Shown piece by piece: positions 8,566-13,543 of a DNA stretch of 13,543 nt (position 1 is its first letter; every line of letters begins with the position of its first letter). The stretch is from Goniomonas avonlea (lineage: Eukaryota > Cryptophyceae > Goniomonadida > Goniomonadaceae), in assembly GCA_003573635.1 (NCBI GenBank), contig QUTJ01031619.1, forward strand, positions 1 through 13,543. The letters run 5' to 3'. The notes beneath the pieces are model-generated. The model saw only the letters and a program-made list of their open reading frames with translations. It searched no databases and was not told the DNA's origin. A program made the position numbers and the translations under genes.

Positions 8566-8687
8566 TGCAGAGTTTTTTTGGATATCACGGTCAACCCCTC
8601 AAGTCAAGTCACAAAATTATGTTATCGCGGACGTTCGGCATCCAAAACCCAGCTCGGCCGAACGAAGCTGTGTGAAGGGGCAGAAAA
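8566..8687. promoter_or_regulatory. Compact bidirectional promoter region
   Basis: Only 122 bp separate the start codon of the cathepsin gene (minus) from that of the small membrane protein (plus). Both promoters and both 5' UTRs must fit here, so joint control is likely. A GATATC and an A/T run lie near the cathepsin side (about 8572-8586); no clear TATA box is visible. Confidence 0.55.
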
Positions 8688-9167
8688 ATGGAGAATCAGC
8701 CACTTCTCGGAGCTGCGCAGCCTGTCAGCAGACGCGCAGTGATTGCCGGTTCGTTAGTTCTTTTTGGGCCTCAGTTTTAGGGCGTTTGCAGACTGAGTTT
8801 TGTGCAGGTTTGGCGCTCACGGCCGCGTGCCTGGTGGCCGCGTTGGTCCTCATCACGTAAGCGACCTCCTGATGTTGTTCCATCTTCTCACCTAATCTGC
8901 GCAGCAACGGACCAGTGTCGCTTATGGGCAATGCCATCGACCCGTCCTATGCACAGGAGCCGGGCAACACCAACTACGGGACCTGGACGAGTTGGGGAGG
9001 GTCTCTCGAGGCAGCCCAGGCTAACGACATCACCAACAGCAACCCGTGGCAGGTGTGGTTGCTTGCGTCATCACGCAATGTTTTTAACATAGTTTGTCCA
9101 GGACGCCACTAGCACTGGCGATTTCACTGGAGGCTACCCTAACCGTGGCCGCCACCTCGGCGCTTAA
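8688..9167 (+). CDS. Small single-pass membrane protein, unrecognised
   Basis: A 107-residue protein assembled from exons 8688-8748, 8808-8856, 8905-9052 and 9102-9167. Introns are 59, 48 and 49 nt with good donors and acceptors; two of the three split codons. The short N-terminal side (MENQPLLGAAQPVSRR) carries a dileucine-like QPLL and ends in two Arg. A hydrophobic span follows at about 17-37 (AVIAGLALTAACLVAALVLI). The remaining 70 residues are polar, rich in Asn, Thr, Trp and Gly (NYGTWTSWGGS; GDFTGGYPNRGRH). The Arg before the span suggests a type II topology with the C-terminal part in the lumen or outside; the dileucine would fit endolysosomal sorting. Both are inference. The gene shares a 122-bp promoter region with the lysosomal-type protease. 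Evidence for a gene is that four short exons join in one frame, giving a classic TM segment and a clean stop. No family recognised. Confidence 0.7.
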
Positions 9168-9905
9168 ATTTGTGTGCCTAGCGGGCACTTAATTGTGCAC
9201 AGATGGAAGAGCCTGTGTTGCACACGAATCACTGTCATGCGAACGCAATACAGATTTGTCATCAATCTAGATTGATTTGGCACGTTCTGACTCCTGACTT
9301 TTGGCGGTCGTCGAGGTCACTAACGTTTGAAACAAACTGTCGTAGAATAAAGGTGCGGGACAGATCCGGCGAGACGAGAGCATTTGGTTAAGAGATCCGA
9401 CGCTTCAGCCAGATCCAGCTTGGTTGGTTGCGCGAACCTGCAAGCTATCACTTTTGAATTGAACTTATTCTGCCAATGTTCTATTCGAGTGAGTTCAACT
9501 TCTCAAATTAAGTTTTGATCCAGTGAGTCATTCACGCAGGCTAGAGAAATGACCAGGGGCGAACTCAGGACGTTCGGGAGGCTGAGAACTGGGAGCCGGA
9601 GGTATCTCCTCTCCCCCCCCTTGTCCCCCGGGGTGACAAAATTTCACCTCTATTCACCAGGTGATTTTGGATTCACCTGACAGTTTACCAGCTTCAAATC
9701 AGACTCGACACAAAGGGAGACCAAATGAGCCAGCCTCAACATACTGTATTTTATAGATTGCTGAGCCTCGACCCGTTCGGGATAGGCTTCCAGTTTGAAG
9801 CCTTCAAGACCTCCCCTCGCTGTTATTCACGAACTTCTGTCGTTGAAATAGTGACCAACGTTTTGCATGCGGTTGTCGGCACTACGCGAGGCTTGGGGCG
9901 TGTAA
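9168..9905. other. Intergenic stretch between convergent genes
   Basis: About 740 bp between the stop of the small membrane protein and the stop of the VASt gene. It holds an AATAAA at 9346-9351 and several TTCACC motifs around 9650-9680, including the palindrome TCACCAGGTGA. A 90-codon plus-strand frame starting at 9725 overlaps the VASt 3' end in antisense and has no domain content. Confidence 0.55.
9346..9351 (+). terminator. Poly(A) signal of the small membrane protein gene
   Basis: AATAAA on the plus strand, about 180 nt after the stop at 9165-9167. Orientation and spacing fit this gene's 3' end. Confidence 0.5.
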
Positions 9906-10873
9906 CTACATGCACACACAACACCGTTTGGCCTCCGGTTGTTCAGGTTCAAGCAGTGGTTCAGACAATCCCAAAGTGGGTGCTACGGAGTTTCTAATCG
10001 AGGGGGCGTCATAAAACTGCACACTGCCAGCCCGAGAGGGCGCCAGTGACAGGTTCTCAAGACAGTCTTGGAACTCCTCGTCCACATGCCAAGCGCTGCT
10101 CGGGCTCACGCTTGGGGTACTAGTGCGCGTGGAGTGCGAAAACCGGCTCATAGCGCTGGCAAAGGACGCAACTGAGCTGGCGGACGACGATCTGCGAAGT
10201 CTCGTTTCGTCACCATCCGACCCGCCACTGCCAACACTCAGAAGGGCATGCTCTAACCATTGCAGGTGAGCATCCCGCGATTGCGAGTGGAGAACTTGAG
10301 AGATGACCGGACGCAATCCAAATGCCCAGCCCCTGCACTCGGTTTCCCCGATGACAAGAACAACACAACGACCCTTTGGGTTGTCCGGATCTGGCTCAAC
10401 GCGCCATCGACTTTGGATGAACAAAAGATCCGAGAACGGGACCCCCTGGGTTGAAACGGTTTGCACAAGTAAGACTGAACCTTGTGGAGTTCTGCCAGTA
10501 TACTGTAGTGATGTGGCCTTTGAGACAGCCACTCCCATAGCCTTCGCGAGAGCTGCAGGAACGCGCAGGGGGGTGCAAAAAGTCGTCGTGCGCTGAGTCC
10601 ACGAGGTGGTCGGATCAGAGTTGGCTAGAGATCCGTGAGAAAACTTCTGGGGAAACGAAGGCACTCACGAATTGGTGATTGGCAGGGTTGCCAGTCTCCG
10701 ACGAGCACGCTGACGTCACCACGTGATTCCTGCTCACCATCAAACACCTGGAACTCTCAGAAAGGAATCCCTACCTGGTATTCTTTCTGAAACTCCCTCT
10801 TACACCAACATTGGTCCAGGAATTCAGCGGGGGAGAGTGGAAAAGTCTCGCCAAGGGACCAGGACTTCGCCAT
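9906..10873 (-). CDS. VASt-domain protein with C-terminal CaaX box
   Basis: Three exons on minus (10873-10775, 10729-10669, 10624-9906) encode 292 residues. Introns are 45 and 44 nt; the first holds an in-frame TGA, so it must be removed. Residues about 8-165 resemble a VASt (StART-like) domain, the lipid-binding fold of GRAMD1/Aster, Lam and VAD1 proteins that move sterol between membranes. The order fits: FPLSPAEFLDQCW, VSVLVGDWQP, TTSWTQRTTTFCTPL, then GVPFSDLLFIQSRWRV, VLVIGETECRGWAFGLRPVI and a closing helix ending HLQWLEHAL. No GRAM domain or membrane helix is present. A Ser-rich linker (about 195-235) follows, and the protein ends RCCVCM. CVCM fits a CaaX box; Met at the last place favours farnesylation, and the preceding Cys could be palmitoylated. 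Membrane attachment by lipid is thus inferred. Domain assignment is by pattern only and the conservation is weak. Confidence 0.75.
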
Positions 10874-11257
10874 CGCTGGTCTGGCCCTGTGGCGGTGTGT
10901 TCTTGCGCCCCCTTATCAAGGTTTTCTGAGCAGCCTTCCATTTTAATTAATATAATACAAATCTACTAACGGTAGATTTCAATAATTCGAGTAATTCTCC
11001 AGCCGCTGGGTGCATTAATATAACTGTTCGTTTAGCAGTTTTCCGCGCCGGTGCGGCCGATGATCCGCCGATCTCCTCTCGAGTGTGCACATCACCCTGC
11101 CGCATTGGGGGCATTTGTTCACTTCCCTGGCAACTGGCACAAGGTGAGGTGACCCACCGATCACCCTCACCGACTGGGTCCTCACTGTTCCCTTCAGGAA
11201 AGGATTTGGGAGTGCAGTTTCTCATCCTTTTGAGCGACTGTCGCCTGCGTCTCAAAA
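10874..11257. promoter_or_regulatory. AT-rich region between divergent VASt and BTB genes
   Basis: About 384 bp between the two start codons. The block 10940-11030 is much richer in A/T than the surroundings (TTTTAATTAATATAATAC) and lies about 70-150 bp upstream of the VASt start, so it is a candidate core promoter. It includes a perfect 8-bp inverted repeat. Part of 11050-11257 could be a 5' exon of the BTB gene: a plus-strand frame there (GKDLGVQFLILLSDC) follows a good acceptor at about 11196. Confidence 0.5.
10959..10979. repeat. Perfect inverted repeat, 8-bp arms
   Basis: AAATCTAC at 10959-10966 and GTAGATTT at 10972-10979 are exact reverse complements around a 5-nt centre. It lies in the AT-rich divergent promoter region, so it may be an operator-like site for a dimeric regulator or a hairpin in a 5' UTR. 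Confidence 0.7.
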
Positions 11258-12363
11258 ATGCGGGTCCTCTGGGAGAGGCCTGCTGCCCCCTCGCACAGTC
11301 GCTGGATTTCCCCTCCCGACCTGCCTGGGTGTAAAATTTCGATACTCAGAGACAAAGCAGCCGGAGTGCATGTGAATGCGACCCCCACTGACATTACGTT
11401 GTTCATCAGAAAGATTACTATTGACATTGAGGAGCCATCTTCAGGCAAAGTGCTTGACACCTGCCAGTTCAACATCAACGAAGAAATCCGCGCGTCTTGG
11501 GCAGAGGATACTGGATGGGGTCGCCAGTTTCCTCTGGTCGCGGAAAAAGACGCAATTGTAAATGTGGCGGTGTCCTGGGAGCTGAAGCCGATGTGCGTTG
11601 AGGTTCCCCCCGCAGTAGCCGTGGGCGAGTTGCTGTTAGTTGCGCGCAACGAAGGCCTACTCTGCGACATTGTTCTGGTGGTGGGCCCCGACAAACAACG
11701 CCTGGATGCACATCGGCTTGTTCTAGCGGCTCGGTCTTCTGTGTTTAAGGCGATGCTGCGGCCTGGGCGGACACTGGAAGGCTCCGGCCAGCAGGTGCCG
11801 GCTCCCAGTGCATTTTCTTGTGTGCTGACGCACTTGCAGGCCCTGCTCATCGATGACGACCCGGACGCAATGCGAGTGCTGCTACAGTTTATGTACACTG
11901 ACCATATTGACTTTGGGTCTGTGGACCCTGCCGTGGTGATGGTGGCGGCCGATAAGTATGACCTGCCGCGATTGTTCGCGCTATGCCAAGACAAGCTGGT
12001 TTCTTCTCTCAGTGTCGACTCTGTTGCTGGTGAGCAACCCTGGCCAAACCCCTGTTGTTGTCACTCACCGCCTGAAACCGGTCTCTGGCAGGCCTTCTGC
12101 TCGTGTCCGACACATACAACGCCACCGTGCTGCGCGGCTGCTGCCTCCGGTTCATCAAGGCCAACTTCGCCAATGTGCAAAGCTCCCAGGCGTTCCTTTC
12201 ATTGCCAGCCCAGCTTCTACGGGATGTGATGAGTGTATTGGCAGGAGTTGCCCCTACTCTCCCAGATGAGTCCTGCGCTGGTCCGTCACCCGAGACAAAG
12301 CTCTCGCTCGAGCGCATTGCGCGTTGTTGTTTGCTGGAGAAGAAGAGGAAGAGGGAGGTGTGA
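11258..12363 (+). CDS. SPOP-like BTB/BACK protein with MATH-like N-terminus
   Basis: Exons 11258-11794, 11840-12029 and 12092-12363 encode 332 residues. The 45-nt first intron is in frame; removing it joins the two halves of the BTB fold. The second is 62 nt. BTB spans about 120-235: LCDIVLVV, DAHRLVLAARSSVFKAML, IDDDPDAMRVLLQFMYTD and AADKYDLPRLFALCQDKLVSSLSVDSV. A BACK-like segment follows (LLLVSDTYNATVLRGCCLRFIKANF). This matches SPOP-type Cullin-3 adaptors, which recruit substrates to a ubiquitin ligase. Residues about 40-108 (ITIDIEEPSSGKVLDTC; GWGRQFPLVAEKDAIVNVAV) resemble the second half of a MATH domain; the first half is not evident, so the N-terminus may be incomplete. The tail EKKRKREV looks like a nuclear localisation signal, as in SPOP. 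ATG 11258 is the first in frame; an upstream exon is possible. Substrates unknown. Confidence 0.87.
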
Positions 12364-12475
12364 GGGAGCGAGTTGATGGACTCACTTCTTTTTTACACTG
12401 CAACGTGCCCGGTGACCTTATCGGACACCAGTCGACCGTACCACAAGGAGAGCCAGAGGGCACAGACAGAGAGGA

Positions 12476-12610
12476 GGGGGGTGGGAGGCAGAGAGAGAGG
12501 GGGGGGAGTGTGTGTGTATGTGTGTGTGTGTGAGAGAGAGCGAGAGCGAGAGGAAGAGAGAGCGCGCGCGAGAGAGGGCCAGAGAGCCAGAGCCAGAGAG
12601 CCAGAGCTTC
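12476..12610 (+). repeat. GA/GT microsatellite tract in the BTB 3' region
   Basis: A purine-rich tract (GAGGGGGG and GAGAGAGG units) leads into (GT)n at about 12509-12532, then (GA)n with GC interruptions, ending in an AGAGCCAGAGCC array. It lies within the likely 3' UTR of the BTB gene. Open frames through it are low complexity. Confidence 0.85.
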
Positions 12611-12627
12611 ACCGTTGTTTCCAACCA

Positions 12628-12633
12628 ATTAAA
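12628..12633 (+). terminator. Probable poly(A) signal of the BTB gene
   Basis: ATTAAA, the common variant signal, about 265 nt downstream of the BTB stop and just past the microsatellite tract. Confidence 0.4.
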
Positions 12634-12827
12634 GAGTGTTCAATCCCTGTAACTGGCCGCAATTTTTCACTCTCGATGTGAAACTGATCAAATCGACGGC
12701 GAAGTGTTGTTCGATGAATCCGTGGTCGGCTCGTAAGAATCATAGGCGAGCTTTGGTGACTCTACAAACACTAAAACAGCCACGGAATTTGGTCCCGCGT
12801 TGGCAAAGTACAAGCTCAGCGGGCCGC

Positions 12828-12928
12828 GCAGGCGAGCGGGGAACACCAACCATTGATGTCGGGAGCAGGGAACACCAACCATTCATGTCGTGCAGGCGAG
12901 CAGGGAACAAACACCAACCATTCAGGAT
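12828..12928 (+). repeat. Three tandem copies of a 30-37-bp unit
   Basis: The core GGGAACACCAACCATT(C/G)ATGTCG occurs at about 12838-12860 and 12868-12890. A third copy with a small insertion (GGGAACAAACACCAACCATTCA) lies at about 12903-12924. Copies 1 and 3 are preceded by GCAGGCGAGC. The copies differ by only a few bases, so the array is probably recent. Confidence 0.8.
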
Positions 12929-13156
12929 CTCACCGGCCGTCACGACGCCGACGAGGCCTGTACTCAGGGCCGAACTTCATCTTGGGTGCCTTAAACGTTT
13001 CCGCCTCGGGTGGAGCAGTGAGGAGCGCAAAAATCCCTGCCAAAAACAAAAGCATCTGTACTGAAACGAGATCGTATTCAACTAGGAGGCACTAGAAGTA
13101 TCCAAGCATGCAGAGGGTGAGCGCTGACCAAGAGAGGTATCTGATCTCAGCGAGCT

Positions 13157-13162
13157 TTTATT
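13157..13162 (-). terminator. Minus-strand poly(A) signal
   Basis: AATAAA on the minus strand (CTCAATAAAAGC). No minus-strand gene within the window explains it. It could end a transcript that enters from the right edge. Confidence 0.35.
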
Positions 13163-13217
13163 GAGTAAAATGGGTATCAAATACAATTGGGCCGCTGCTT
13201 CGTCACACTGAGTCAAT

Positions 13218-13371
13218 GCCAGAGTACATCACACAGAGCCGGCTCCGGAACCAACGGCGGAGTCAGCTTCTCAAGGCCAGAATACATCACACAGAAACCT
13301 CTAAAACCAACTGCAGCGTCAGTGCCAGAGTGCATCACACAGACACCTCTGGAACCAAGTGCGGCGAGAGT
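13218..13371. repeat. Three-copy tandem repeat of 48-58 bp
   Basis: Each unit begins GCCAGA(G/A)T(A/G)CATCACACAG, at 13218, 13276 and 13324, followed by an (A/C)CC(T)CT..GAACCAA block. Only the first unit carries extra bases (58 against 48 bp). Read on the minus strand each unit is TTGGTTCC.GAG followed by GTGTCTGTGTGATG, which looks like a short exon end plus donor. Near the right edge (13509-13543) GTGCAGTGAAACAG is also repeated at a 21-bp period. Confidence 0.75.
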
Positions 13372-13543
13372 CCAGAGGTCGGAGTCAGCTTTGGAGTGAC
13401 CATTGGTGTCAACATCATTCGCTCCTTGTCCGTTTTCATTCTATTCACCAATGCTCTGCAAAGGTGTTAGACGTGAGAAGGAAGCCGTTGGTGCTCAAAG
13501 AATCACATGTGCAGTGAAACAGAGGCCGTGTGCAGTGAAACAG

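Larger units (their letters stand above)
12364..13543. other. Right-hand repeat-rich region
   Basis: About 1.18 kb after the BTB stop. It contains the BTB 3' UTR, GA/GT microsatellites, two short repeat arrays and a minus-strand poly(A) signal. No frame carries a recognisable domain. A gene on the minus strand that begins beyond the right edge may end here. Confidence 0.55.

Noticed and set aside
9725-9997. 90-codon plus-strand frame
   Set aside because: It overlaps the 3' end of the VASt gene in antisense, has no domain and no neighbouring exon signals.
10711-10725. TGACGTCA and CACGTG, CRE-like and E-box-like sites
   Set aside because: They lie inside coding exon 2 of the VASt gene, where GACGTC and ACGTGG are ordinary codons.
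1-13543. Bacterial-type systems: operon, CRISPR array, prophage, toxin-antitoxin
   Set aside because: All convincing genes have spliceosomal introns, and the repeats are not regularly spaced with unique spacers.

Overview
This is nuclear DNA of a unicellular eukaryote. The genes are broken by very short spliceosomal introns: 24 were reconstructed, and 21 of them are 44-62 nt. Donors are often GTGCGT or GTGAGT, and YTNAY-like branch points sit just before the AG. Genes are packed on both strands and many codons end in G or C. Protein types (a TKL-like kinase, a MATH/BTB/BACK protein, a VASt protein and cathepsin X) fit a protist such as an amoebozoan, but the lineage is an inference and was not tested by any search.

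Layout. 1-1118: no gene seen; degenerate tandem repeats of the ~100-bp and 25-67-bp scale. 1119-2010 (-): histidine phosphatase of the phosphoglycerate-mutase-like superfamily, 4 exons, one intron apparently GC-AG. 2252-3833 (+): TKL-like Ser/Thr kinase with an N-terminal coiled coil and a His/Gln-rich tail, 3 exons. 3834-4890: long 3' region with a poly(A) signal, a dispersed repeat and a 60-bp duplication. 4891-6342 (-): unrecognised 433-residue protein with a basic segment and an acidic DDLC-repeat tail, 4 exons. 6343-6734: dispersed GA-tailed repeat copies. 6735-8565 (-): cathepsin X/Z-type cysteine protease with a roughly 100-residue acidic C-terminal extension, 10 exons. 8688-9167 (+): 107-residue single-pass membrane protein, 4 exons. 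9168-9905: no gene seen. 9906-10873 (-): VASt-domain (sterol/lipid-binding type) protein ending in a CaaX box, 3 exons. 11258-12363 (+): SPOP-like BTB/BACK protein with a diverged MATH-like N-terminus, 3 exons. 12364-13543: microsatellites and short tandem repeats, with a minus-strand poly(A) signal that may end a gene lying to the right.

Organisation. Three of the gene pairs are head to head (phosphatase/kinase, cathepsin X/membrane protein, VASt/BTB), separated by 241, 122 and about 384 bp, so bidirectional promoters are likely. No pathway links all seven genes. There is no operon, CRISPR array, prophage or defence system. All gene models were spliced by eye from reading frame, splice-site and domain continuity; exon boundaries are firm where a conserved domain crosses them and softer at gene ends.
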